Assembly: GCF_001877035.1 (NCBI RefSeq)
Contig: NZ_CP015756.1
Span: 4,083,001 to 4,147,000 of the forward strand
Origin: Clostridium estertheticum subsp. estertheticum
Lineage (GTDB): Bacteria; Bacillota; Clostridia; Clostridiales; Clostridiaceae
Direction: 5' to 3'
DNA length: 64,000 nt
Part shown: positions 35,042 to 43,486 of the stretch, one piece after another
Position numbering within the stretch: the first letter of the stretch is position 1
Layout: the number at the start of each line of letters is the position of its first letter
Notes under the pieces: generated by a model
What the model saw: the letters and a program-made list of their open reading frames with translations, nothing else
Databases searched by the model: none
Told to the model about the DNA's origin: nothing
Translations under genes and position numbers: made by a program

Positions 35042-35953
35042 GTGCCAAGAACGGCAAGAGTAAAAACAGATGAGTCGATATTTCATATCATGTGCAAAAG
35101 TATAAGTGAAGTAACTTTATTCAAGGATGACGAAGATAAGAAACGGTATTTATTACTTATAAAGAAGTATAAAACTCTCCATAATTTTAAGCTTTATGGG
35201 TACTGCCTTATGGATAACCACGCACATTTAATGATTGATGCTAATGGCTGTGATATATCAAAAATAATGCATGGTATAAATTTTTCTTATGCAATGTACT
35301 TTAATAGAAAATATAAAAGGGAAGGACACCTTTTTAAAGATAGATTTAAGAGCAAAATAGTTTATAACGATAGATATTTAAGGACCTTATCTCTTTATGT
35401 GCACAATAATCCTACAGACATAATCGAATATAAAGATTCTCCTGAAAAATTCACTTTTTCTAGTCTATCAATATTTTTAGGAAAAACAACTGATTCTTTT
35501 AACTTAGTTGATTATGTATTTGTTATGAGTCTTTTTGGTGATAACCTTAAAAGTGCAAGGAAAAATTACTATAACCTTCTCTTTAGGTGTAATGAAGAAA
35601 AATTAGAACAGGAAATGGAGTTTGAAGATGAAAAAACAGATTATAATAGTGAAAGGAACATACTGATACGCGATTTTAAACCAGATGACATATTGGAATT
35701 TATATCATTTAAGATGAATATATCAAAAATCCATTTTTATACGAAGTACAGTAGAAAATGTGTTAAAGCGAAAGCTTTAGCTGTTGTTTTAATGAGAAGC
35801 TTATGCAATTTTAAATCAAAAGACATATCTAACACGCTTGGAAATATTACTCAAGCTAGAATATCTAGATTAAGCACTATTTGTATAGGTTTAATCGGGA
35901 CAGAAGAAAAATATAGAAATATTATTGATGATTTTATTAAATGTTACTCTTAA
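35042..35953 (+). CDS. REP-associated tyrosine transposase (RAYT, Y1/HUH family)
   Basis: A 303-residue single-strand transposase of the IS200-like Y1 superfamily. The HUH metal motif is YCLMDNHAHLMI (H60, H62); GHLFKDRFKSK is the conserved basic block, and the nucleophile is likely one of the tyrosines in YLRTLSLYVHNNP. A C-terminal segment (CVKAKALAVVLMRSLCNFKSKDISNTLG...ARISR) resembles the DnaA C-terminal helix-turn-helix, as in other Firmicute RAYTs. The start is a GTG with GGAGAGG. It stands alone between two cobalamin operons, without IS200 ends, but is bracketed by the dispersed repeat, which fits the pattern of a domesticated REP-mobilising enzyme. Confidence 0.9.
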   Translation: MPRTARVKTDESIFHIMCKSISEVTLFKDDEDKKRYLLLIKKYKTLHNFKLYGYCLMDNHAHLMIDANGCDISKIMHGINFSYAMYFNRKYKREGHLFKDRFKSKIVYNDRYLRTLSLYVHNNPTDIIEYKDSPEKFTFSSLSIFLGKTTDSFNLVDYVFVMSLFGDNLKSARKNYYNLLFRCNEEKLEQEMEFEDEKTDYNSERNILIRDFKPDDILEFISFKMNISKIHFYTKYSRKCVKAKALAVVLMRSLCNFKSKDISNTLGNITQARISRLSTICIGLIGTEEKYRNIIDDFIKCYS

Positions 35954-36108
35954 TAAATACTAATTTTCATATTAAAGAAATTTATAAAAATTTCAGAATA
36001 ATAATTAACTATATTTATTTGAGTGAACATTGGACAAGCTTGGGAAATGCATTATCTATTATAACAAAAAATAAAATGCTAGATTAATTAGTTAATTTAG
36101 TCATAAAA

Positions 36109-36137
36109 AGGTGCAAATTCTAAAAAAATTTGCACCT
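36109..36137 (-). terminator. Terminator of the cobT-cobC-cobU-cobS operon
   Basis: AGGTGCAAATT (36109-36119) pairs perfectly with 36127-36137; the minus strand continues TTTTTATG. It may also end the RAYT transcript on the plus strand. Confidence 0.85.
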
Positions 36138-36149
36138 AAATAAAAGCTA

Positions 36150-36169
36150 ATTAGTTGTTAACCGTCCCC
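36150..36169 (-). repeat. REP-like dispersed repeat, one reverse copy downstream of the RAYT
   Basis: Exact reverse consensus ATTAGTTGTTAACCGTCCCC, 13 nt from the end of cobS; partner of the forward copies at 34895 and 34940. Confidence 0.92.
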
Positions 36170-36182
36170 ACCTGAGGCTTAC

Positions 36183-36935
36183 CTAAATTATTGCTATAAA
36201 CAAAATCATTGTTAAAATCTCAACTAATTCATTATTAGCTCCCAAACTGTCACCTGTGAGTCCTGTAATTTTGCTCTCACAGAACTTATTAAATAAGAAA
36301 CTTAAAAATAAAGCTGGAACTATTAATACAACACTATTTTTGATTCCTATTAATAAAGCTCCAAGTATAATAGTTATTACCCCTGCAATTACTAGTCTTT
36401 TAACATCAATATTGGCAATAAATATATTACCTGAACCTGTCTCTTTAGCATTTTTACCTATAAAAGATATAAATACCACAGTAAATCTTGCAATTATTGG
36501 AGCCGCAATTAATATAAGTGGTAAATCAATTTGTATGATAGTAGTCACCGCGGCATAACGTACTAACATATCAAATACTATAGCGATAGTCGCGAAAGTA
36601 CCTACTGAGCTATCTTTCATAACTTCTATGATTTTGTATTTATCACCTTTTAACGAAAAGAAGCCATCACATGTATCTCCAAGTCCATCAACATGCAATC
36701 CTCCAGTAATAATTATTGGTATTATAACTACAAATACTGCTGTAATGTTTACTGGTAACACTTTTATTAACAAATAATATACTATCCATTGAACAATTCC
36801 TATAAATAATCCCACTATAGGAAAAAATATAGATCCTCTCTTAAAGTTTTCTTTCTCACAATTTAAACTTTTATTTATAGGTATTCGTGTGAAAAACTGA
36901 AAAAACAGTAAAAAATCATTTAAATATTCTCTCAT
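36183..36935 (-). CDS. cobS: Adenosylcobinamide-GDP ribazoletransferase (cobalamin synthase)
   Basis: A 250-residue integral membrane enzyme that joins the lower ligand alpha-ribazole to activated cobinamide. LLFFQFFTRIPI at the N-terminus, the metal-binding DGLGDTCDGFFS and KDSSVGTFATIAI are conserved; about six membrane helices follow. No ribosome site precedes its ATG; a seven-codon reading frame with a good site ends 1 nt before it. Last gene of the cobTCUS operon. Confidence 0.94.
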   Translation of the reverse strand: MREYLNDFLLFFQFFTRIPINKSLNCEKENFKRGSIFFPIVGLFIGIVQWIVYYLLIKVLPVNITAVFVVIIPIIITGGLHVDGLGDTCDGFFSLKGDKYKIIEVMKDSSVGTFATIAIVFDMLVRYAAVTTIIQIDLPLILIAAPIIARFTVVFISFIGKNAKETGSGNIFIANIDVKRLVIAGVITIILGALLIGIKNSVVLIVPALFLSFLFNKFCESKITGLTGDSLGANNELVEILTMILFIAII

Positions 36936-36936
36936 T

Positions 36937-36960
36937 TCATTGCTTGCAACGAGCTGTCAT
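36937..36960 (-). CDS. Seven-codon leader reading frame before cobS
   Basis: ATG at 36960 with a clear AGAGGTGAG site encodes MTARCKQ and stops one base before the cobS start, which lacks its own ribosome site. This layout suggests that ribosomes reinitiate at cobS. Confidence 0.4.
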   Translation of the reverse strand: MTARCKQ

Positions 36961-36993
36961 TGCAAAGCTCACCTCTTTCCTATATTGTAATAA

Positions 36994-37542
36994 TTATTTT
37001 AATTTTAAAGGTAACCCACAAGAAACTAGATATACCTCATCGCTTTGACTTGCTATGTATTGATTTACAAATCCTGCTATATCCCTAAATACTCTACTAA
37101 GCTTATTCTCCGGTACAAGTCCAGAACCTACTTCATTAGTTACCATAACTAAATTAATATTTGCTACCCTAGCCTTTAATATTAACTTTTCAAACTGAGT
37201 TTTTATATCATCTAATAACTCGTCTATTTTTCCCATAGATATTTTATCAAAATCTATTTTTTCCTTAAACATTAAGTTAGTTATCATAATTGTAACGCAA
37301 TCAAGCAATATATTGCTTATATCGTATTTCTCTATAGCCTTATCCAAGTCATAAAAACCCTCATAGGTTGTCCATCTTGAGTTTCTCGAGTCTATATGCT
37401 TTTTTATCCGATCACCCATTTCCTCATCTGTAACTATTGCCGTTGCAATATATAAGACATCATCAGTATTTTTAAAGATTTTTTCAGCAAAACTACTTTT
37501 CCCACTTCGACTTCCACCAGTTACTAAAATTATTTTGTTCAT
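36994..37542 (-). CDS. cobU: Adenosylcobinamide kinase/adenosylcobinamide-phosphate guanylyltransferase
   Basis: A 182-residue bifunctional enzyme. The P-loop GGSRSGKSSFAE lies at the N-terminus; RIKKHIDSRNSRWTTYE contains the histidine that carries GMP; DCVTIMITNLM and VTNEVGSGLVPEN complete the family set. ATG 37542 follows AGGAGGTGAG. It prepares cobinamide-GDP for CobS, encoded 58 nt downstream. Confidence 0.95.
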   Translation of the reverse strand: MNKIILVTGGSRSGKSSFAEKIFKNTDDVLYIATAIVTDEEMGDRIKKHIDSRNSRWTTYEGFYDLDKAIEKYDISNILLDCVTIMITNLMFKEKIDFDKISMGKIDELLDDIKTQFEKLILKARVANINLVMVTNEVGSGLVPENKLSRVFRDIAGFVNQYIASQSDEVYLVSCGLPLKLK

Positions 37543-37555
37543 ATACACTCACCTC

Positions 37556-38143
37556 CTAGTTATGTATAATGGCATCAATATATAAATTACCATATTCATA
37601 TTTAATAATGCTTATATCTCCATTTTTACATCCAAATTTCCAAAATAAATCAATATTTTCATCCATAATATAACAATATATAGCCCTTATGACCCCTGAA
37701 TGAGCACATATTAAAATATTATCAAAATCTAACTTTTTAATATTGTCCATAAAACTCTTAACTCTCATGCACAATTCAACATAACTTTCACCCTTAGGTG
37801 GTACGAATTCTTTCCAATTATCCGTCCAGCATAAACATTCCTTAGGATAAAGCATCTTAATTTCTTCGTAAGTTTTACCTTCAAAGTCTCCAAAATTAGT
37901 CTCATTTATTCTGCTATCTTGTATAATTTCCATTTCCTTTAACCCTAAAGCTAATTTTGCCATTTCCAAAGTTCTTCTTTTATCACTAACATATACTCTA
38001 TCTAATTTTATATCACTAAAGAAATGTTTTGCCTTATTTCCTTGAGCTACACCTATTTCATTTAGACATATATCCAAATTACCATAATAAGAACCTTTTC
38101 TATTTTCTTCAGTTTGACCATGTCTTAACAGATATATATTCAT
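37556..38143 (-). CDS. cobC: Alpha-ribazole-5'-phosphate phosphatase
   Basis: A 195-residue histidine phosphatase: phosphorylated histidine in LLRHGQTEEN (H8), YVSDKRRTLEMA, the acid in ETNFGDFEGKTYEEI, and the second histidine in CAHSGVIRAI. Its place between cobT and cobU supports the alpha-ribazole phosphatase role over a general phosphoglycerate mutase. The ribosome site is AGGGTGTGA. Confidence 0.9.
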   Translation of the reverse strand: MNIYLLRHGQTEENRKGSYYGNLDICLNEIGVAQGNKAKHFFSDIKLDRVYVSDKRRTLEMAKLALGLKEMEIIQDSRINETNFGDFEGKTYEEIKMLYPKECLCWTDNWKEFVPPKGESYVELCMRVKSFMDNIKKLDFDNILICAHSGVIRAIYCYIMDENIDLFWKFGCKNGDISIIKYEYGNLYIDAIIHN

Positions 38144-38156
38144 ATTTTATCACACC

Positions 38157-39245
38157 CTACAATATTTCTAAGGGATTCTCCCTTATATCTATATACTTTT
38201 TGCTGTCAAGCTTCGCATCTTCGAACGTTCCCATATTATCCATTGTGTACAAAGCCGCCTCAATAATATTAAAAGCCAGAGGACAACCTGAACCCTCTCC
38301 TAGTCTCATGTTCAAATTTAGCATTGGTTTTAAGCCAATTTCTTTCATTACAAAATCCGCTCCAGGTTCCGCAGACAAGTGGGATGCAAAAATATACCCT
38401 ATTACTAAAGGGTTTAATTTATAAGCACAAAGTGCTGCCGCGGATGCTATAAACCCATCAATAACAATAGGCACCCTGTTTTTAGCCGCAGCTAAGAAGC
38501 AACCACATAACCCTGCAATATCAAATCCACCAACTTTTGAGATAACATCTATAACATCATTTTTATCTGGCTTATTTACCTCAATAGATTTTTTAATAAC
38601 CCTTTTTTTATTAATGAATTGCTCCTCTGTTATTCCCGAGCCTTTGCCTACTGACTCTTCAACTTCAAGTCCAGAGAAAACACTTAAAATTGCTGCACTT
38701 GTGGCAGTATTACCTACACCCATTTCGCCAGTTCCAAGCAAATCATAACCATCGAGAACTAAATTATCAACTGTTTCAATTCCAACTTCTATAGCCTTAA
38801 TTGTCTGCTCCCTAGTCATTGCGGGACCCTTCATCATATTCATAGTACCATATGCTATCTTTTTATTTATAACTTTAGGATTGTTTAAATCAGCATCAAT
38901 GCCTACATCTACAACAGTAATATCACTTCCAGAAAATTTCGATAACACATAAACGCCTGTTATCTTTTTAGTGAAATTATTAGTTACTGTAGCAGTTACA
39001 CTTTTAGGGCAGTTAGATACATTTTCTTCCACAACTCCATTATCACTACACATTATAACAACATTCTTTTTATTGATTTTATTATGTATGTTTCCAGTAA
39101 TTCCTGCCATCTTAGCTATGATATTTTCCAATTCACCAAGACTTCCTATAGGTTTTGATAAACTATCCAGTCTATCCCAAGCCTTTTTCACTGCTTCCTT
39201 ATTTAGCGGTTCTATAAATTGTAATGTTTCTTTTAAAAGTCCCAT
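38157..39245 (-). CDS. cobT: Nicotinate-nucleotide:dimethylbenzimidazole phosphoribosyltransferase
   Basis: A 362-residue CobT that activates the lower-ligand base as its alpha-ribotide. LDSLSKPIGSLGELE, CSDNGVVEENVS, GTGEMGVGNTATSAA and the catalytic glutamate in RLGEGSGCPLAF are visible. ATG 39245 has AGGGGGATAA; a longer reading from 39311 adds an unlikely 22 residues. First gene of the cobTCUS operon. No B12 riboswitch is seen upstream. Confidence 0.94.
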   Translation of the reverse strand: MGLLKETLQFIEPLNKEAVKKAWDRLDSLSKPIGSLGELENIIAKMAGITGNIHNKINKKNVVIMCSDNGVVEENVSNCPKSVTATVTNNFTKKITGVYVLSKFSGSDITVVDVGIDADLNNPKVINKKIAYGTMNMMKGPAMTREQTIKAIEVGIETVDNLVLDGYDLLGTGEMGVGNTATSAAILSVFSGLEVEESVGKGSGITEEQFINKKRVIKKSIEVNKPDKNDVIDVISKVGGFDIAGLCGCFLAAAKNRVPIVIDGFIASAAALCAYKLNPLVIGYIFASHLSAEPGADFVMKEIGLKPMLNLNMRLGEGSGCPLAFNIIEAALYTMDNMGTFEDAKLDSKKYIDIRENPLEIL

Positions 39246-39342
39246 TTGTTTATCCCCCTGCTCGTCTAAGTTTATTACACTAATAGTATTCCAAAGGAAA
39301 AACTTTTTCAAGCAAAACAGCTAATTAACATCAAGAATGTTC

Positions 39343-39362
39343 ATTAGTTGTTAACCGTCCCC
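39343..39362 (-). repeat. REP-like dispersed repeat, one reverse copy upstream of cobT
   Basis: Exact reverse consensus, about 100 nt upstream of the cobT start. Confidence 0.9.
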
Positions 39363-39392
39363 CACCTCTTATCCATTTAAGCCCCAAAAAAC

Positions 39393-39418
39393 AGGAACAC
39401 CAAAATGTCCCTGTTCCT
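39393..39418 (-). terminator. Terminator after the DUF3892 gene
   Basis: AGGAACA (39393-39399) pairs with TGTTCCT (39412-39418); the minus strand continues TGTTTTTTGG. Confidence 0.75.
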
Positions 39419-39435
39419 TCTTTTCATTATTTTTT

Positions 39436-39696
39436 CTAGTATATATCATTATCATCTATAATTGGTAAACTTTCTAAGTTATTTGCTTTATTTTGATCAG
39501 GTAGACTTCTTAAGAATTCTTCACCTTTTTTAGAAGTTGAGACAGAAACTCCACTTATATTTCCTTGCTTGGCAAGTGAGACGGCTTGTTCTTTAGAAAT
39601 TATTTCTCCATTTTCAAGTTCATATGCTGTTATTTCTCCTTGATTGTCTTTCGCCACTTTACTAATTACATGAGTTGAGCCTTCGCTTTTATTCAT
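39436..39696 (-). CDS. DUF3892 domain protein
   Basis: An 86-residue protein with the DUF3892 pattern: HVISKVAKDNQGEITAYELENG, KEQAVSLAKQGNISGVSVS and FLRSLPD. The start at 39696 follows GGAGGTAGTG; the upstream-extended reading to 39855 has no ribosome site and non-family sequence. Family proteins are small, widespread in Firmicutes and of unknown function. It stands alone between the cobT operon and the metal transporter. Confidence 0.85.
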   Translation of the reverse strand: MNKSEGSTHVISKVAKDNQGEITAYELENGEIISKEQAVSLAKQGNISGVSVSTSKKGEEFLRSLPDQNKANNLESLPIIDDNDIY

Positions 39697-39985
39697 AATA
39701 ACACTACCTCCTATTATATTAAATGCATAACAAAATGCATTTTTATTGATAGATACTAAAGCAATATTAGCTATTTTATAAAATAAAGTATCTTCATATA
39801 CAGTTTTACCAATTATATAAATTTTATGATATGTATTATTTAAATTTTTTGGCAATAATATATATAGAGTTCTTGCAAGTTATTCGCATTTAGGTGTATA
39901 ATGTCTGTTGCTACTATTATTTTAATCATATAATTTTTGTATAATTGTATGGTTAATTTTGTTATAACTAATAAGGAGGAAATTG

Positions 39986-40645
39986 ATGATTAACATAAAG
40001 AATTTATGTTTTACATATACAAATTCAAAGCAATACATACTAGATAACATCAATGTTAAAATCGAGAAGGGCAGTTACGTTTCAATTTTAGGTGAAAATG
40101 GTAGTGCTAAAAGTACCTTACTTAAATTGATATTAAATTTATTGAAACCAAATAGTGGTCAAATTATTATAGATACATCAAGAATAGCATACGTTGCACA
40201 AAAAGTTGAAAATTTTAATGCGCAGTTCCCTATAACAGTTTATGAAATGCTAAATTGCCATAGGAGGGTACTAAAACTTAAAGATAAAAGTCTAATTTCA
40301 AAAAGTCTTAAGGCAGTGGGAATGGAGGACCATACCCATACTCTTATTGGAAATCTATCTGGTGGTCAGCAACAAAAGATTTTTATAGCTAGGAGTTTAA
40401 TAGGAAATCCTGAGCTATTGATTTTAGATGAACCTTCTACTGGAATAGACATTCAAAGCATGGAAGATATATATGGAATTATTAAGGGGTTAAATACTAA
40501 CCTAGGAATTACAGTTGTCTCTGTAGAACATAATTTAAAAGCTGCATTAGATAACTCAACAGATATTTTCGAAATGAGTAATAGAAATGGAATACTTTAT
40601 ACTATTAATGATTATAAATATAAAATAACCCAGGAAAGGGGCTAA
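39986..40645 (+). CDS. znuC: Zinc/manganese-type ABC transporter ATP-binding protein
   Basis: A 219-residue ATPase of the ZnuC/AdcC family. Walker A is GENGSAKST (about 37-45), with Ala in place of the usual Gly before the Lys; the Q-loop is in YVAQKVENF, the signature is LSGGQQQKIFIARSL, Walker B is LLILDEPSTGID and the switch histidine is in VVSVEHNL. ATG 39986 follows GGAGGAAATT. It pairs with the permease 9 nt downstream. No substrate-binding protein or Fur-family regulator lies nearby, so the metal is inferred from family only. Confidence 0.87.
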   Translation: MINIKNLCFTYTNSKQYILDNINVKIEKGSYVSILGENGSAKSTLLKLILNLLKPNSGQIIIDTSRIAYVAQKVENFNAQFPITVYEMLNCHRRVLKLKDKSLISKSLKAVGMEDHTHTLIGNLSGGQQQKIFIARSLIGNPELLILDEPSTGIDIQSMEDIYGIIKGLNTNLGITVVSVEHNLKAALDNSTDIFEMSNRNGILYTINDYKYKITQERG

Positions 40646-40654
40646 CTCTACTTT

Positions 40655-41452
40655 ATGTTTGAATATGGTTTTATGCAAAATGCTTTAATTGCCTCAGTTC
40701 TAATTTCTATACTTTTTCCAATTGTAGGTGTTTTTCTTGTGTTAAAAAGGTATTCCATGATGGGAGATACAATGGCACATGCCTCCTTGGCCGGTGTCGC
40801 TATAGGACTTGTTTTTGGTTTCAATCCTATACTTGGCGCTTTTGCTTTTACAGCCCTATGTGGTTTATCTATTGAATTTTTAAGAGATTATTACAAAAAA
40901 TATGCAGAATTAATTCTAGCAATTATACTTACCTTTAGTGTAGGTATAGCAATAACCTTAATAAGTACAGGTAAAGCCGGTGCTAATGTTAATTCTTATC
41001 TATTCGGAAGCCTATTAACTGTTACACAAAATGACTTGTACATAATGCTTGTACTTAGCATTGTTTCGATAATAACATTGTTTTCATTATATAATCAATT
41101 ACTATATATTACTTTCGATGAAGAAGGAGCTAAGGTTTCTGGCGCAAAAGTTAAAGTAATTAACTACATCTTCGCTCTACTTGTGGGTGCCACTATTTCA
41201 GTATCATTAAGAATACTTGGAATACTTGTCATGTCATCCATGATAGCCTTACCTGTAGCAACAGCATTGCAGCTAAATAAAGGTTTTAAGAAAACTTTAT
41301 TTTGCTCTATAATGTTTGGCTTCATTGACATAATTTTAGGGCTTGTTATATCCTACTATGTAAATTGTGCCCCAGGAGGCAGTATTGCTTTGACTTCTGT
41401 TTTTGTATTAATTATTGTAATAAGTAGTAAAAAAATATTATCAAGGGGTTAG
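40655..41452 (+). CDS. znuB: Zinc/manganese-type ABC transporter permease
   Basis: A 265-residue ABC-3 family permease with about eight membrane helices: FPIVGVFLVLKRYSMMGDTMAHASLAGVA, ending PGGSIALTSVFVLI. The motif MGDTMAHASLAGVA is the hallmark of the ZnuB/MntB/AdcB group. It needs a lipoprotein partner that is not in the window. Tightly coupled to the ATPase gene; a terminator follows after about 130 nt. Confidence 0.9.
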   Translation: MFEYGFMQNALIASVLISILFPIVGVFLVLKRYSMMGDTMAHASLAGVAIGLVFGFNPILGAFAFTALCGLSIEFLRDYYKKYAELILAIILTFSVGIAITLISTGKAGANVNSYLFGSLLTVTQNDLYIMLVLSIVSIITLFSLYNQLLYITFDEEGAKVSGAKVKVINYIFALLVGATISVSLRILGILVMSSMIALPVATALQLNKGFKKTLFCSIMFGFIDIILGLVISYYVNCAPGGSIALTSVFVLIIVISSKKILSRG

Positions 41453-41582
41453 ATGTGACTTCAAATACTATAATCTTCTGAAATTCAGGAAGGTCATTTA
41501 GAGACCATAGGCTTCATTTACGAAAAAATAGTTCTTAAGCTAACCCAACTTGTTGGTTAGGTAATGCTATTAATCAGAGTTA

Positions 41583-41624
41583 AAAAAACTATGAAATCAC
41601 CTTATACTTTTCATAGTTTTTTTA
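41583..41624. terminator. Bidirectional terminator (15-bp perfect stem)
   Basis: AAAAAAACTATGAAA (41583-41597) pairs perfectly with 41610-41624. It serves the convergent metal transporter and HNH genes. Confidence 0.93.
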
Positions 41625-41640
41625 ATAATTATATAATTTT

Positions 41641-42060
41641 TTAAATTTCTTCTAAAAGCATATTCTCATCATATTTTTGGCCACCCATTAGCCTAAAAAT
41701 AATATCATCTCTTTTATATCCTATATCATTTTGATTAGCAATAATATCAGCTTTTCTAACCCCTTTGACCTTGAGTTTATAATCCTTAAAGAGTCTTTTT
41801 ATCATTCCCTTGTTTATTTTAAGCAAGACTTCTAATTCTTCAATTGGATAAATTTCTTTTATTAAAATATTTTCAAGTTTTCTCTGCATATCAATTTTAT
41901 ATTCTAAATCTAATCGCCTATTCTTATGAGGGCCTGTTTCGCCCCTATGATGCAATGTACAAAGATATCTAAAGTTAAGTGGAAATTCAATTCCGCCTTG
42001 GCTTTTATAAACTATATGATGTTTATCCGCTGGATTTCCACAGACTTCACACGTAAGCAA
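41641..42060 (-). CDS. HNH-domain protein
   Basis: A 139-residue protein. The HNH fold appears in the first 45 residues: zinc cysteines C4 and C7 (CEVCG), the catalytic-type HH at 14-15, N29, then C34 and HH at 37-38 in YLCTLHHRG, followed by GPHKNR. The C-terminal 80 residues are helical and basic (INKGMIKRLFKDYKLKVKGVR). TTG start with GGGGGTAATATA. No phage or restriction genes are adjacent, so it may be a stand-alone nuclease; the substrate is unknown. Confidence 0.8.
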   Translation of the reverse strand: MLTCEVCGNPADKHHIVYKSQGGIEFPLNFRYLCTLHHRGETGPHKNRRLDLEYKIDMQRKLENILIKEIYPIEELEVLLKINKGMIKRLFKDYKLKVKGVRKADIIANQNDIGYKRDDIIFRLMGGQKYDENMLLEEI

Positions 42061-42154
42061 TATATTACCCCCTTAAAGTATTAAAAGACAAAACAATTAT
42101 TAGTTGTTTTGTCTCATAATATTTAATTTAGACCTTTATGATATGGAACTTTTA

Positions 42155-43327
42155 CTAGAATTTATAGTTTTTAAGTTTATCTCCTAATATATCTCCTAGT
42201 GTTAATCCACTTTCTTCTTCTTGCTTATAATCTGAAAAATCTTCATTTCCTCTTGCTGCTTCTCTAATGCTTAGGCTTATTCTTCTATCTTTTTCGTTTA
42301 TTTCACCGATTTTAACTTTTACAACTTCTCCAACTTTTAATACGTCAGAAACTTTTGCAATACGTTCTTCTGATATTTCTGATAAATGAACTAGTCCTTC
42401 AACTCCTGATTCAAGTTGTACAAAAGCACCGAAATCCATTAATTTAACAACAGTTCCTTCAACTATAGCACCAGGCTTGTAGTTGCTTGTTATGTTGTTC
42501 CATGGGTTTCCTTGTTCACTCTTAAGTCCTAAAGATATTCTTCCTTTTTCTTTATCAAAATCTAAAACTGTAACTTCTACTTCCTGTCCAACAGCTACTA
42601 CTTCTGATGGTTCTTGAACTCTTTTCCATGATAATTGTGAAACGTGAATAAGACCATCAATGCCACCTAAATCTACAAATGCGCCAAATTTAGCAAGTCT
42701 AGTTACAACGCCTTTTCTCTTTTCACCTTTTTTAAGTTCATTCCAAATTTGATCTCTTTTAACTGCATTTTCTTCTTTTTCAATTACTCTTCTAGATAGA
42801 ACAATATTTTTATTTTCTTTATCAAGTTCTATTATTTTAACTACTAAAGTTTTACCTTTATAGTCTTCTAAATTTTCTATATATGAATCTGATATTTGTG
42901 ATGCTGGTATAAATGCTCTAACGCCTTCTATGTAAGCTGTAGCTCCACCTTTTACTATGTCACTAACTGTTACTTCTAAAGTTTTGTTTGCATCTAAAAT
43001 TTCTTGGAATTCATCCCATATTTTAAGACCATCTGCTCTTTTCTTAGATAAAAGCACATTTCCTTCTCCGTTATTAACTTTCATTATATATACAGAGATT
43101 TGATCTCCAACTTTTACAAGATCTGTAATGTTTGCTTCTTTATCGTTTGATAATTCTTCTTTTGTTATAACACCATCAGTCATATAACCAATGTTTACTA
43201 GAACTTCTTCTTCACTTACAGAAAGTACAGTTCCAAGTACAACGTCTCCACTATTAATAACCATAGTTTCTGCAGTATTTTCCATAGCATCTTTCATCGT
43301 AACTTCTTCCTTAATATCTGTTGTCAT
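42155..43327 (-). CDS. rpsA: 30S ribosomal protein S1-type protein (four S1 domains)
   Basis: A 390-residue RNA-binding protein with four S1 domains starting near residues 22 (GDVVLGTVLSVSEEEVLVNIG), 105, 195 (GVVTRLAKFGAFVDLGGIDG) and 280 (GTVVKLMDFGAFVQLESGVEG). Firmicute S1 proteins usually have four domains, against six in enterobacteria. The start at 43327 has GAGGAGTGT. Many clostridia fuse this protein to IspH; here it is free-standing. It should bind mRNA at the ribosome, but a ribosome-independent role as in Bacillus YpfD cannot be excluded. Confidence 0.88.
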   Translation of the reverse strand: MTTDIKEEVTMKDAMENTAETMVINSGDVVLGTVLSVSEEEVLVNIGYMTDGVITKEELSNDKEANITDLVKVGDQISVYIMKVNNGEGNVLLSKKRADGLKIWDEFQEILDANKTLEVTVSDIVKGGATAYIEGVRAFIPASQISDSYIENLEDYKGKTLVVKIIELDKENKNIVLSRRVIEKEENAVKRDQIWNELKKGEKRKGVVTRLAKFGAFVDLGGIDGLIHVSQLSWKRVQEPSEVVAVGQEVEVTVLDFDKEKGRISLGLKSEQGNPWNNITSNYKPGAIVEGTVVKLMDFGAFVQLESGVEGLVHLSEISEERIAKVSDVLKVGEVVKVKIGEINEKDRRISLSIREAARGNEDFSDYKQEEESGLTLGDILGDKLKNYKF

Positions 43328-43486
43328 ATAAATACACTCCTCTAATTTCATAATTGTTGTTAAATCTATTCTTAAATTATTTATAGTCTACTATTATATA
43401 TTCTATAAATATTCATTGAAATCCTTTTTATTTTTAAAACTCACTAGATTACTCAGCATTTATCTAAAAACACCTTCTCTATTATA

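Noticed and set aside
39246-39435. Second cobalamin riboswitch before cobT
   Set aside because: No B12 box or AAGTCCGC-type core was found on the minus strand.
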